Shown: one piece after another, positions 51,420 through 62,800 of the stretch
Layout of the letters: the number at the start of each line of letters is the position of its first letter
Numbering within the stretch: position 1 is the first letter of the stretch
Origin: Membranipora membranacea
Taxonomy: Eukaryota > Bryozoa > Gymnolaemata > Cheilostomatida > Membraniporidae
Direction of reading: 5' to 3'
NCBI GenBank assembly: GCA_914767715.1
Contig: OU612066.1
Span: 19,690,283-19,754,282 of the forward strand
Length of the DNA stretch: 64,000 nucleotides
Position numbers and translations under genes: made by a program
The notes under the pieces: model-generated
Told to the model about the DNA's origin: nothing
What the model saw: the letters and a program-made list of their open reading frames with translations, nothing else
Databases searched by the model: none

Positions 51420-52120
51420 TGATGTCCTGGTTAGCTAATGACAGTAAAAAAGTGTTTCAACGTAGTTCGGTTCTGCAGTTGGTGGCAGCCCTGGGCTTCA
51501 GCCGCGCAAATCGTCAAGATTCAGTTTGTGGTTTGGGTAAAAGCTTATGCAGGCAATGATCGGGCATTTTGATTTTGTCTATGTACTTTCTGCATTGCTG
51601 GTCGATATAGTCATCCATTGCTGTGAGTTCTAAGGCAGATACTTTGTTACGGTAATCACTCGATGCTGGACTGATAATTTCGAGTGCCAATTTCTCGAGC
51701 GATAGGAGCTGCTCTTTTAATGTTGAATTGAGCATAGGGTACCATACAGGACAGCCATATGTCGATTTGGGTCAAATTCTGCCTGTGTAGAATCACAATA
51801 TGAGATCCTTTGGTAACCCTGAGCGCTTGAGATTGGTGAGCACATAGGTTAGCGGTCTGACTTTTTCTCCCACCATATTGATGTGTTAATTAAATTACAG
51901 GTTGTAGTCAATGGTTAATCTGCAGATTTTGGTTTGGTGCTGTGCTGGTATTTGTTCACCATTGAGTATGACTGTTGGAGCAGTTGATGTACCTCATCGG
52001 GCATGCTTGTTGGTGATATGTACAGTGTCAAACCCCTTCGCATCCGCAAACACGTCGTGACCAGAGGACCATTGGGCCATTGTCATCAATTGCAGATTGT
52101 GTAATGACCACTGATGATAT
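51420..52120 (-). mobile_element. Decayed non-LTR retrotransposon, reverse-transcriptase C-terminal end
   Basis: Minus-strand reading with several stops and frame changes shows the usual order of the end of a LINE ORF2. HINMVGEKVRPLTYVLTNLK is followed by GLPKDLIL, then YGCPVWYPMLN (the conserved tyrosine/tryptophan motif), then a 73-codon open piece (51514-51735) with LLSLEKLALEII and DYIDQQCRKYIDKI, and finally a NCRTELR-like tail. This is established for CR1/Jockey-like elements in marine invertebrates; the exact clade is not determined. Its remains lie just upstream of the caspase-like gene, in opposite orientation. Confidence 0.7.
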
Positions 52121-52215
52121 TGTTTTACTTTACATGCTGTTAATGAGTAACTCTGTGTTTTAGATTGAATCGGAGCAATCTATAAGTGAGACGCTGTGTA
52201 AAACCCGCGAGCAAA

Positions 52216-54132
52216 ATGGTCTTCATTAATTACGCAAGAATTATCTCTAAGAATTCATCCAAGGATGGCCAAAAACCCAACAGACAGACGGCAGGCAGCA
52301 AACAAGCCAAACATTCCGATGCAGATCACCAGCAAGTCCCATTTGAAAAGGCTGTCAAGATGTTTGGTCAACAAACAAAAACAGGCAGACAACCTCAGAT
52401 GAAAACCAAAATGAATGCTAATGACAGGGACCGTGAAAGAAATTGTGTGAATGAACTTGAAGGCAGATTGCTAAAGCAGCGGGTAAAAATCGAGAAGGAG
52501 ATTCCTCAGGAACCAAAAACTTCCGCAGGAAAAGATTTGTCAACCAAAGTCCAGCAGGGTAGTGGTGTTGTACGAAACAACCTAAAGACAGCTCCACAAA
52601 CCGACACGATTGAGGAGCTAAAGCATCATCTTAAACCGAGACAGTCAAAAATTGAAACTCCCTCCAACCAGAAGTGTCTGCAGGCTAGCCAAAATGGGAT
52701 TAAAGCCAAGCTAGGACAACAGCAAAGTGAGCAAAGCAGAGATAAGCAGACAAAGTTAGAACAAAAGCCAATGTCAGATCAAACTGCAGTGCCTTCTCAA
52801 GGGTCTGTGAGTGAAGTAAACAAATCCTCAGCCCTAAAGCCATCTCCTCCAGCGACCCTACCCAAACCTAAGCACAACGAGAAAGAACCATCGTCCAAGA
52901 GAACAGATGCCGAATCCACATGTGACATTAATCATAAACCTCTTCTGCCTATTCAGAGAACTGACAAACCAATTTCTGGGGATGTCAAAAAGTCCCCTGC
53001 TGAGAAAGTAAGTCTAACAATGCCTCAACTCAAACTGGAGCCAAACCATGCAGCACAGGAAAAAGCGCTGCTTGAAGAAGAGCGAGCGCCAGGAAAAAAA
53101 CCAGTGCCTCCACCCAAGCCTGAGAGAACAAGAAAAACACAACCGCTCGTGACATCCAACAACACATCCATAACTGACACCAGTCATCACCCTCAACTGC
53201 CTATTCAGGGACCTGACAAACAAATTTCTGGGGGTGTGAGCCAATCCTCTGCTGACGATCCAACTCCAACAACCTCTCAGCTCAAACCAAAGTCAGATCA
53301 CAAAACACAGGAAAAAGCTATGCCTGTAGGTCTCGATGACATGGACACTGATGTAACAACTGAGCTTATAAGTGTTACAGGCAAACCTCCTAGCACTGAA
53401 GTTGTCAATCAATTGGTCAGCAAAACCACTGAAACACAGACATCGTACAGACAGGCTGATAACTCCACTCAGACATATCCAGGAGGTGCTGCTTGTATCT
53501 TCTTCAGCACAGAAAACAGAGAAGGTGCAGTTAAAGAATCCAGAGAGCTCTCTCAAGCTTTGCAGTGTCGCGGCTTTGAAGTCACATGTAAGAAATGGTC
53601 CGATCCATTGACAGAGTTGAAACCTCTTATAGTGGAAAGAATGCACAAGGATGAAAACTGCCCAATGATGTTCATGTGTATCATGGGACACGGCGGGATT
53701 GGACAGCTGAAGGGAACTGGTGGATCATCTCTACCTGTGAATGATGTGATTCAATTACTGCAGACCGAACTTCCGGCTAATATCCCTTTGGTTTTGATGA
53801 TTCAGTTCTGCCAAGCATTCGATGACCTCTGTGGAGAGAAGAGTGACAGCGAATCTGACGCAAAAGCTACATCCCCACCATTATCAGACAGCAAGTATAT
53901 CGAAGTTCAAAGAGAAAACACAGTTTTGATGTTGGCAGCAGGAATAGGTAGTAAAGCCAAGCGTGGGGCTTTTACGGGTGCTGTGGCGGCACAAATACGA
54001 GCGTTAGATGAGAAAACTGATATCCACACAATTTTCACTAAAGCTGCTGGTAAAATGAGGCAAGACGATCCCTTATGTAAAGACCAGAGGCCAGAATTTC
54101 GAAGCACAATGTTCAAAAGCCTCAAGTTGTAA
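52216..54132 (+). CDS. Caspase-like (peptidase C14) protein with long disordered N-terminus
   Basis: A single coding exon of 638 residues from the ATG at 52216 (GCAAAATGG context). An in-frame TAA at 52183-52185 rules out an earlier start. An acceptor (CTGTGTTTTAG, ending at 52162) suggests an untranslated upstream exon. Residues 1-420 are rich in Lys, Gln, Pro and Ser and hold a 48-residue unit present twice (LPIQRTDKPISG and LPIQGPDKQISG). Residues about 423-638 form one p20+p10 caspase fold: ACIFFSTENREGA, catalytic-type His492 in IMGHGGIG, Cys532 in MIQFCQA, then AFTGAVAAQIRAL, and RPEFRSTMFKSLKL at the end. The usual QACRG box is changed to QFCQA, losing the arginine that helps bind the P1 aspartate region, so specificity or activity is uncertain. 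There is no CARD or DED. AATAAA overlaps 54139-54144. Confidence 0.75.
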   Translation: MVFINYARIISKNSSKDGQKPNRQTAGSKQAKHSDADHQQVPFEKAVKMFGQQTKTGRQPQMKTKMNANDRDRERNCVNELEGRLLKQRVKIEKEIPQEPKTSAGKDLSTKVQQGSGVVRNNLKTAPQTDTIEELKHHLKPRQSKIETPSNQKCLQASQNGIKAKLGQQQSEQSRDKQTKLEQKPMSDQTAVPSQGSVSEVNKSSALKPSPPATLPKPKHNEKEPSSKRTDAESTCDINHKPLLPIQRTDKPISGDVKKSPAEKVSLTMPQLKLEPNHAAQEKALLEEERAPGKKPVPPPKPERTRKTQPLVTSNNTSITDTSHHPQLPIQGPDKQISGGVSQSSADDPTPTTSQLKPKSDHKTQEKAMPVGLDDMDTDVTTELISVTGKPPSTEVVNQLVSKTTETQTSYRQADNSTQTYPGGAACIFFSTENREGAVKESRELSQALQCRGFEVTCKKWSDPLTELKPLIVERMHKDENCPMMFMCIMGHGGIGQLKGTGGSSLPVNDVIQLLQTELPANIPLVLMIQFCQAFDDLCGEKSDSESDAKATSPPLSDSKYIEVQRENTVLMLAAGIGSKAKRGAFTGAVAAQIRALDEKTDIHTIFTKAAGKMRQDDPLCKDQRPEFRSTMFKSLKL

Positions 54133-54412
54133 TGAAAGAATAAATATGCAACAATCGCTGCGAAAATATCCTCTTGACGTACCTTTTTAAATGAAGGTTG
54201 TTTTTTCAATTGGCGTTTTTACTATATTATGTCACTGTTTTCATTTTTTTAGTTCTAGTATTATTTCCTTGTGAAGCCTTGGCTTCAACATTATGGCTCA
54301 TCAATTTAAGATCAATTTATTGCATATGGCAATGGTGTAAATAGTTGTGCTATACAGGAAATATAATGAAACTGGTGATGTTAAAACACAACAACAATCG
54401 TTGTAGTCTCAA

Positions 54413-54429
54413 CCCCCCCCCCCCCCCCC
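54413..54429. repeat. Poly(dC) tract, 17 bp
   Basis: An uninterrupted run of 17 C, the longest in the window, lying about 150 bp before the caspase-like pseudogene. Confidence 0.95.
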
Positions 54430-54562
54430 AGACTCTTGTGGTTAAGTTGTTAACAGCCATTATACCAACTCTTGTCAGGCATGGATTTTTATTAACCTGA
54501 TGGAACCTCCTTGTCAGAGATGACTAAACCCTTTCCCTAGTCCTATTCACCCCTTCTATATA

Positions 54563-55120
54563 TTCATGTGGACCAATCCATTGCTAGATCTGAAAAAACT
54601 AATCTTACAATCGGTGAAAAAAGTGTGGAAAGGTTGTCGAATGATATTCATGTGTATCATGGGGCATGGCACATTCGGACTTTTGAGAGGAACTGATGAA
54701 ACTTCGTTGCCAGTGAATAATGTCCTTCATTTACTGAATGATGAATTGCCTGGTGATATCCCTCTTGTTCTGATGATTCAGTCCTGCCAATCGTTTGCAA
54801 AATGGCTCGGTGAAGGACAGTGAGTGTAATTATGATGCGAGACTAACATCTCAACCTTTAGCCGACAGCAAACATATTGAAGTTGTCAGAGAAAACACAG
54901 TTTTGATGTTGGCTGAGGGGATAGGATGTAAGGCAGAGCGGGGGGGGGGGGCTTTTACAGGGGCTGTGGCGGCACAAATTCATGCGAACGAACATCAATG
55001 TAGTTTTTACTAGAGCTGCTTGCAATATGAGGCAAGATCCACGTTTATGCAAAGATCAGAGACCAGAATTCGAGAATTATAATATTGTTTCGAATGCGCA
55101 ACAGTCTAAGTGCATAAAAT
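54563..55120 (+). pseudogene. Broken tandem copy of the caspase-like protease domain
   Basis: This aligns with residues about 455-638 of the gene at 52216. The first frame carries MWTNPLLDLKKLIL, IMGHGTFG (His kept) and MIQSCQSF (Cys kept). It then shifts near 54795 to a second frame with DSKHIEVVRENTVLMLAEGIG and FTGAVAAQIHA. A 12-bp poly(dG) run (54940-54951) interrupts the p10 region, and a stop follows at 55011-55013. The end drifts from the gene after RPEFENYN. The disordered N-terminal half is absent. This is a tandem duplicate in the same orientation, 430 bp downstream. Confidence 0.8.
54940..54951. repeat. Poly(dG) tract, 12 bp, within the caspase-like pseudogene
   Basis: A run of 12 G where the parent gene has AGCGTGGGGCT, so expansion of a short G run inside a coding sequence is visible. 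Confidence 0.9.
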
Positions 55121-57760
55121 AAAACAATCTTATTGTTATTCATAAAGGCCGTAACTTGGGATTTCAATCAGATGGAATTTTTTTTGAAAATGTGTAATAT
55201 ATAATAGTGCCTACTAATTGCCTAGTCAAGATACTGTTTAGGAATGGGTGGAGTAAGGTTATTTTCTCAAAATCTCATTGTAGGACAAATTAAAATCCAA
55301 ATAGTACCTCCCTTATACATAAAATACTTATCACCGGATCCATGCTACGTTTGCAATCATAAGATCTGCTGATCTGTGTTAAAACTTGGATGTCAAGGCT
55401 TTTTAGGAGGATGATGTTCCATGTGCAGGAGTTTGTTGCCAGTTTGGTAATGGAATGCCATTCAACGCGAACCCATCACTCAGTATTGTTAGTGTTTAAT
55501 GTATCAGGTGCCTCAAGTGTGTTATTTCCTTTCATTGGCATGCCTAAAATACCTGCAAATCAGGTTTTTTCAATCGAAGTTGGTGTCATGATTATGTTCT
55601 AGCACTCAACCTATTGAAGGAAGCTAGTGTAATGATTATGAATGGTTATGAAAAACCATAATATTTTGAACACATTATTTCCAAATTGTGCCTTTTTTGT
55701 TTGCCTTCAAATTTACCATAGTATTACTGTCATCCCTAATTTCATGTCTTGTCGACCCATCTGAACAACAATTTTGTTGGATTGCGTGCAGAGTTAGGCT
55801 AGACTAGCCTCTTTTTAAGTGATAATCTTGCATACTTGCCAAGTGATCTAATTTCAAAATTGGATATTTCAATTTACAGCAATAATGCACCGCATCACAG
55901 TGCTCCGAAGTGTGCGAAGCACTCGAGCGATCCACCTGTGGGTTTGGGGGCGGTGTGAGCTCCCAATGGGGCACCTCCTGCTGATGCTCTGAGAGCAGTT
56001 CTAGCAACTGGGAAGGGCTAAAATCGAATATTTGATCCCAAATTATTTCATGTTTGTACTTTGTACTAAAATTAATATAGTACTAATACATCAAACAGAG
56101 GTGGAATACACTTCAAACACTTACCATCAACACATGGGCACCTGGGACTTACATGCCCTGACTTTGCCAATGTCCAGTATCAACCACCCCGTTGACAATA
56201 ATAGTATGACAATATAGACAATAACAGGTAAATTCGTTCACATCATTGAATAGCACAATTCCTTTTATTTTTGTGTGCAAAGACCTTACCAGTAACTCAT
56301 CAATGAATGCTTGGATAGTTAAGACACAAATTAAGATTTCTGACCACATTGTACAGGTAGAAACACTGAGCAGGTATTTTTAAACTTCATTGTTTTGTTG
56401 TTCATCCTGACATTGAATGACCCTCTCAAATAACAATAACCAGAAGTTATTTTTGTGACAAACGCGCGCGGGGGGGGGGGGGGGTTGATTAGGGGGAGAA
56501 AAAAAATTAAAACAAAGTCCAGTCTCATTTTATTTGCTGTCAATGTGCATGGTTCAAATCTTGATATTTATGGTTGAAACAAGGGAAAGATTACTTTGAA
56601 TTATTCTATTTGGGGTGGTACCTTCTATCCATTGTTTGTCGCTTCCAAGTCTAGCAGCGATAAACGAAAGCAATTATGTACCATTAAAGGGTGGTTATAT
56701 TAAACTGAGATGGATGCATAATAAGTTGTAGGGAGGACATTTTGTCAGATCAGTGCTGCTGGGTTGGGAGGACGGATTCATCAACAGGTACAATGATAAG
56801 TCTTTATCAATGTCAGCCTAAAATGGAGCCAGTAATATAGAATTTTGTTATTTGTTAAGACTTAGACAGACAGCCTTGTCACACGGCTAAAACCAAAAAA
56901 GTCGCCGCATGACAAGGCTAGTCAACAACATGATACTGATTGCATTAGCTGTTCAACCATTAATCTAGGTCACATAAGTGTTTGTTACTTGCACAAAACG
57001 TACAAAATGAAACTGAAATTGTGTTTTTACCTTTTGGTATTTCTGATATAAGACTTGCCAACAGTAATACAATAGAAGACAAAGAGGGCATTGGACAGCC
57101 TACACTATCGAGCTCAGTCTTATTAAAAAAAAATCGTCACTAGAAACAATAATATATGGTGATGTCTGGCAAAATGCCCAATTTTCATCTCATGTGACAT
57201 TAGGCGAAGTGAGGCAAGTTTCACATCAACTGCTTCACAGTATTAGGCAAGCAAACCCCATCTGGTTAAAACGTGAAATTGTAAACTTTGATATTGAATT
57301 ATCAATGTTGAACGTCCAAATTTGCAATGATCTTGGTGTAAATATGCTCCCCTAACATATGTCATGAAGAACATGTACATGAACATGTATTAGAGAGAAT
57401 GCTTTGTAGCCGGAGCGTTCCAGCAGTTTGGAAATCCCTGTGGAAGGTCATATGGAAAACCCGATAAGATCATCATTTTCCATTTGGCCATAACCGCTAT
57501 TGTATTTGTGAAAATGGAAAATAGTTTTAGTTTAGATGTCACATAGGCCTATACAAAATGCTAAGCTGGAGTCAAATACTTTTGGTGAATGTGCTGCAAG
57601 CACTAGCCTAAATTATTAACTTGTCATATCAGAAGTGGAGTCATAGACCATAAAAAGACATTGCATAGACAAGTTGCCTAAACTAGGGTGACATCATGAT
57701 TTAAGGCCGTAATACTTGAACCTCTCATTTGAAAATCTCATGACACAAAGAAACTCACTA
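55121..57760. other. Spacer with weak ORFs
   Basis: No supported gene. The minus-strand ORF at 55804-56007 (HQQEVPHWELTPPPNPQ, then SASHTSEHCDAVHYCC) has GC-richer, protein-like content and may be an old repeat fragment. Poly(dG) at 56470-56484. The rest is AT-rich. Confidence 0.4.
56470..56484. repeat. Poly(dG) tract, 15 bp
   Basis: An uninterrupted run of 15 G following CGCGCGC. Confidence 0.95.
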
Positions 57761-58070
57761 AAAGGGGTCCCAGCAATGGGCGATGAAAGGCCAACAACCC
57801 TAACAGGTGCGCTGTGTTACATAGGGTGGCAATGGTGGAGTGGACAGTGCTATGGGACGAGAGAACACAACAGTAGTAGTGAATAGCGGGCATGCTAATT
57901 AGTGCCATCAACCCATTCTTTTTTGGGGATGTAGAGATGGCGCAATCGTTTAGTGTGCTTGCTATTCACTGCCAGGCGATTGGTGCCACAGGAATTGTGG
58001 GTTTGAGTCCCAGTGGGGGAGCTTTCAAGTTTGATTGTTCCAGCTCCCAGCACCCTCGAGTGTATACCTC
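57761..58070 (+). mobile_element. tRNA-derived short element (SINE-like), copy 2
   Basis: The same order and about 310 bp as the element at 2124-2435, from AAGGGGTCCCAGCAATGGGC to GAGTGTATACCTC. The A-box region is GATGGCGCAATCGTTTAGTG. The B box is eroded to GGGTTTGAGTCCC, so copy 1 has the better promoter. The inverted partner of the A-box region (GTAGTGAATAGCGGGC) is kept on the 5' side. Confidence 0.75.
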
Positions 58071-58575
58071 TTCCATTTTTGCCTTCGACCAACTATCTGT
58101 GGCATACTTTCTTATAAGCTTCTTTATGAGTTGAGTAATATAACTGAAAAATAAACATTTTTCTTACGACAAGTGTGTATTATAGTAGACTATAGGAGTA
58201 GGAGCACTTGAGTCTGCTTGTACTCCATTCAAAGGCAACCAACTGCAACGCTTATTGATATGATTCCTCAATAACTAACATTTGGATACAATTATGAACA
58301 ATTCCTGGTTTATGACCAAAAACCCACCAATTGTTGGTGATTTCAGGGAGGCTGTTGAAATTGTAATAGCATCAGATAATCAGTTTTAGCAAAGGTTGGT
58401 CTATAGTTTCATGCATGTTTCAGGGTATGTTGGGCTTTGTTGGCATTGAGAAGCTGTTGCAAAGACAACCTGCATGAAAATGTGTTAAAGCAAAACAAAA
58501 AATGACCTACCAGAAATAGCCTTGACCTTAAGCTGCTTATTCTGCGTAGACTTGAAGATGTTCCTTTTACTGACA
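58071..58575. other. Short spacer
   Basis: AT-rich; nothing supported. Confidence 0.5.
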
Positions 58576-58578
58576 TAC

Positions 58579-58690
58579 CTGATTGTCATATGATAAGGTG
58601 TATCTTGTTCATCATAGTAGCTGGGATAGGCACTCCCCAGGCTCTTTGTTTTACCATAACACCAATATTGTAATGCCGCTTTTTGTTTCA
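58579..58690 (-). pseudogene. Relic catalytic exon of an isoleucyl-tRNA synthetase copy
   Basis: On the minus strand one frame gives LQYWC and, after a frameshift, the next gives VKQRAWGVPIPA. Together these match the class-I synthetase signature YWC-x4-QR-x-WGVPIP of isoleucyl-tRNA synthetases. A GTATG donor follows at 58574-58578. The frameshift, and a TGA just before the donor, mark it as dead. It lies 3' of the live gene's stop codon, so it cannot be an exon of that gene. Confidence 0.65.
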
Positions 58691-59865
58691 CACAGAAACA
58701 CGTATAGGACAAGCTGTATATGCTGTGACTGCCTTAACAGGCTTTCAATTAAAAAAATACAACATTATATTATTAATTACAATATGATAATTGCAGTATC
58801 TGAATTCAAGCAAATGAATTGTAACAGCGCTCAGCTATGCATAAGTGAAACACTTAGATTGAAGTCATATGCCTACTTGGTCAAAGATATGGAGGATGAA
58901 AGATCAAAGCAGTGGATATTTACGGTGTAGGCATGTAACAAATTGAACACAGCATACTTATTATGATCAATGAATCGACGAAAATAAAAACAAAAAATCT
59001 GTTTTTCCATTCTTTAAACCACTGCACTATGTGTGCTCAACTCTTGATCTGGATGATCACAAATGCTTCAAATAAATCATGCCACAAGTTGTTACATTGG
59101 TATCTCCCATGGAAAATAGTAGATGAGACTCACCCTGACTCCAACCAGCAGTACGCATTGATATCATTTAGCGTTTCAATCCTAAAGCTATATTTTATCG
59201 GGCGCTTTTATATTAAGACTGGAGCCATGTTGATTGAGAACCTCAGATGGAAGTGGACGTCTTTGTCATCAATGACTGTGTATGACTGACAAATATCGCA
59301 CATTCAAATCAATATTTTGTTGTTAAACTAATTTCAAGTTGAGTTGACCAGTTCAAAGTAAATTTTGTGGTTGGCTTTTTTCTTATGATGGACGAAAAAC
59401 TCATAGCATGTAAAGCTTCTTCAAGAATATAAATCGGACACAGGTCACTGAACTGAATCTGATTATATTGAGCGAAAATACAGTTTATAGAGTCATAATG
59501 AATATAGACTTGTGTGACACTTACATAATGGCAATCTAACAAGAGATGAAACTCATCAGGTAACCAGGCACAGTCAAACTGGACTAAATCTGATTAAATC
59601 TGATCAAATAAGACAAAATCCAGCTCCATTATCCCTGATCTGGCTATCCAGTCAAAGAGGATGAATTTAATCAGGAAGGTCATTTTATTGTCTCAGCCTG
59701 ACAATATGGTCAGCCATAAAAGAATCTCAGTTTTGCCATGAATTCCAGAAATAAACTGTAGGAGGGTCAATTCCAAGAATGGTTGAACTAAATCACTATA
59801 GTCTACAGCACTATAGAACTTTCGGCAGCAAACAGTCAGTCACGTGACCACATTGTGAACCTGTA
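58691..59865. other. 3' flank of the isoleucyl-tRNA synthetase gene
   Basis: ORFs of 77-115 codons occur on both strands without motifs I recognise. The segment probably includes the 3'UTR of the minus-strand synthetase and more decayed DNA from the second copy. Confidence 0.4.
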
Positions 59866-62800
59866 TCAGCTAGCCCAGGTATCAGACATGTTGAGCAGGC
59901 ACATCTCACAAGGTTCATTTACTGTCACTGCGGTATACCTACGGCATCGTTCGCATTTCAGCCTATTTGTGGTCCTTACTAACACTCTTATATCCTCATC
60001 ACCTGAAGAGACAAAGAACAATGTTCATGTAATGTGGTAACATATCAGACATTAATAACAAAACTTAACCCCAAATTTTACTACCGATGAAAAGGACGAT
60101 AAAAATTTCAGATTTTAAATTGGAGGTTGGCAGCTCGAATCTCAATTTACAAAGCAGAGTAGTTGGTAATATCAAATCAGTAAATATTTAATTAAACTAT
60201 GATATATGGTAATGATGAAGAGGCAGAAGACAGAAACTACATTCATAGTTATACGATCACAATGTTATTCAAGTTTGGTCCAACATTATGGAATTTGGAG
60301 TAGTTAGTGACTCAAAATGCACGATGATTTGACAAAAACTGATCATTAAAAGACATCAGAGACAAGAAAAATGATACAGCAAAGACTAGCCTTTACTATA
60401 CGTCTTAGCGTGTATGTGGGTACTCCTGAACTAACCTTTAGTATTTAGCACTATATCATAAGTATAGTTATCTGGTGTTATCTCCTCCGCTGATGTAATA
60501 TCTGTCGTTATTATGGCACTGGCACATTGTAATAATTCACATAGAGGAGAATGGGTGGACAATTCGCCATCATCATCATCTGACTGCAAATCCTTTTAAT
60601 AATTATAACAGTCGGAGGTTAAATATCCAACATCTCACATGAGAGAGTTGAAGATTACTCAATTCACAAACAGTTTCAGAGTTATTTTGAGTGAACCCCT
60701 AGATGAGCCTCAATGTAGGATTGCATTAGGAAATCAGTGAAGTGAGTACAAACATCTTTCCCGTGGCTCAGTAGACAGTCGAAGAGAACAATATGGGTTC
60801 AATCCCCATTTTTCAGAGTTTTTGGTTGAAACATTGTCCTGATTATCATAAGTTTGATAACAAAGAGGCGTTGGAGCCCATTATTTTGACAATGTTCTGG
60901 CGTGCCCTAGATAGGAAATCAGCGTAGGGAGTAGTGCGATGGAGATATCATGACATGCCAGAGAAAGGGACAAGCATACTTGGTCATGTGGATAGTCTTA
61001 CTGGTCTGAGCAAAGATCAACATAATCGGTCAGGAATGTAAACTACATAGTACTACAACCTACTTCGTTCAAGTAGTATGGCAGAGACCCCCCAGTGAAA
61101 TTTATATCAACTCAAAAATGGTTAGGTTGACATGAGACCAGTCAAGGGCTGATTAATTACCTGCAATATTTTATAAGATTCACAATCCTCCTCAACAATA
61201 AAAACTATCTCTAAAGTTTCCGTCTGAGTATTCCCAACTTTCTCCTTAACCTCATTCATTAGAGACATGACCACTTCCAGCTGTCCAGCCAGTGCAGGGT
61301 TGTGCCACTGTGACTGTAATGAAAACCATCCACTCCTGAAAGCTGACACCACAGATTTATCTTGTCCTACAAAAAATATAGGTGGTAATGAATATCAAAC
61401 AAGATATAGAAACTCTATGATATTAACTTATTTTAAGGCTAAAAATATGACGAAGGCTTATGAACCCATCATCGCCTGAGAGACTTTCTATTTCATCTAA
61501 AAAAGCGTCAAAAACTCATTAGTTGACCTTTCAAATTGTTGTAGTTATGCTCAGATTTTTGGTGCGATTTGGTTGGTTTGAGTGCTCAAATTCTGCTTGG
61601 GTTGCTGTTAGTGGCAGCCCATCATTATGGTTGACATTAAAATAAAACGCAAAAAGCAACCAGGCAGAGTTTGAGCAGATAAAGTATGCTCAAATTAATA
61701 GGGGCGTCCCGACAACGGAGCTGTCGTTTTGGAGAACATGAGAACTAGACAAGTGAGTTGGCCTTTACCTATGTGTGTCAAATATAACATAGCCAAAAAT
61801 CACATTGAAGTCTAAGAGAATTTTGCCTACCCTTATTTAGTTGTTTAGCATGGCGGTGATGGTAGCAATCTTCTGCAAAAAAGGGTAAGATTGGTACAAA
61901 TGACCTTAATATCACCTCTAAGGTCTGATGCAGTACTGTCTGTGCGGATCGTCTGTCTAAACTGTCTAATGGGTAGCAGTAAAGTCTGTAAATAGAAGGA
62001 CACAAGATGGGAGCAGATTAGATAAGAATCAGATTGGAACAGATTGAACGAGATTACAGCTAGGAATTATTTTACACAAATGTTATTTTTTATTTGGAGT
62101 TGCCCTCCCTAAAGTATCAGTAGCTGAGGCAGGGCCGACTCATTCCACTTATTAGCTCTGCATGGGCTTATAAAGGGGGAGAATTTTATTATCTAATCAT
62201 GGAGGGGTCCCCTAACAGGCCCTCAATCAACAAGTGAAACAGCTCAGACACTGAAGCTATATTACAACTGACCTGTCTTTACACATTGTTGTATACTGAT
62301 TAGAGAATTTAGTGGCAAATAACTCTAACTCATGCAGAACTTGACTGATCTCATTATCTTCATAGCACTTTGTCACCTGTTACAATAACCATTGAGAAAA
62401 TTGTTACAATAATTCAGCCAAAATAATAGACAGAGGGGGACTTCAGCGTCAACATTATTTGTTAAATGGTGTGGTCAGACATCGGATAATTCACATCGAC
62501 AGTGAGCTGTGTTTCAGTCAGTAGCATCATAGAGCCTCATTAGACCAGATAAGTAAGATGAAACAAGAATCTAGTGTTTGTTTGCTGGCCTAAGTCTGTA
62601 AGCTCTGACTGTTGGTAAACCAACAGAAGTCATGATCAACTGCACCTGCTGCAGATTAATTCAAAATTCCTTTTGTACAGAGTACACCCTAGCCTGGAAT
62701 TCAGCCAACAATAGGGGCTTTGTCTTTACTGGGTCGTGTTGGATATTGCTTTTGGGGGTTACCAATTTGAATCACCCATGCACTTGTCTTAATTGGCTTT

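Noticed and set aside
52186-52215. An earlier GTG start for the caspase-like gene
   Set aside because: An in-frame TAA directly precedes it, and eukaryotic initiation favours the ATG at 52216.
53014-53691. Minus-strand ORFs of 76 and 132 codons under the caspase-like gene
   Set aside because: They are shadow frames of a coding exon whose plus-strand product has clear protease motifs.
58485-58712. A 75-codon minus-strand gene
   Set aside because: Its other frame carries a synthetase signature, so it is a frameshifted relic exon.
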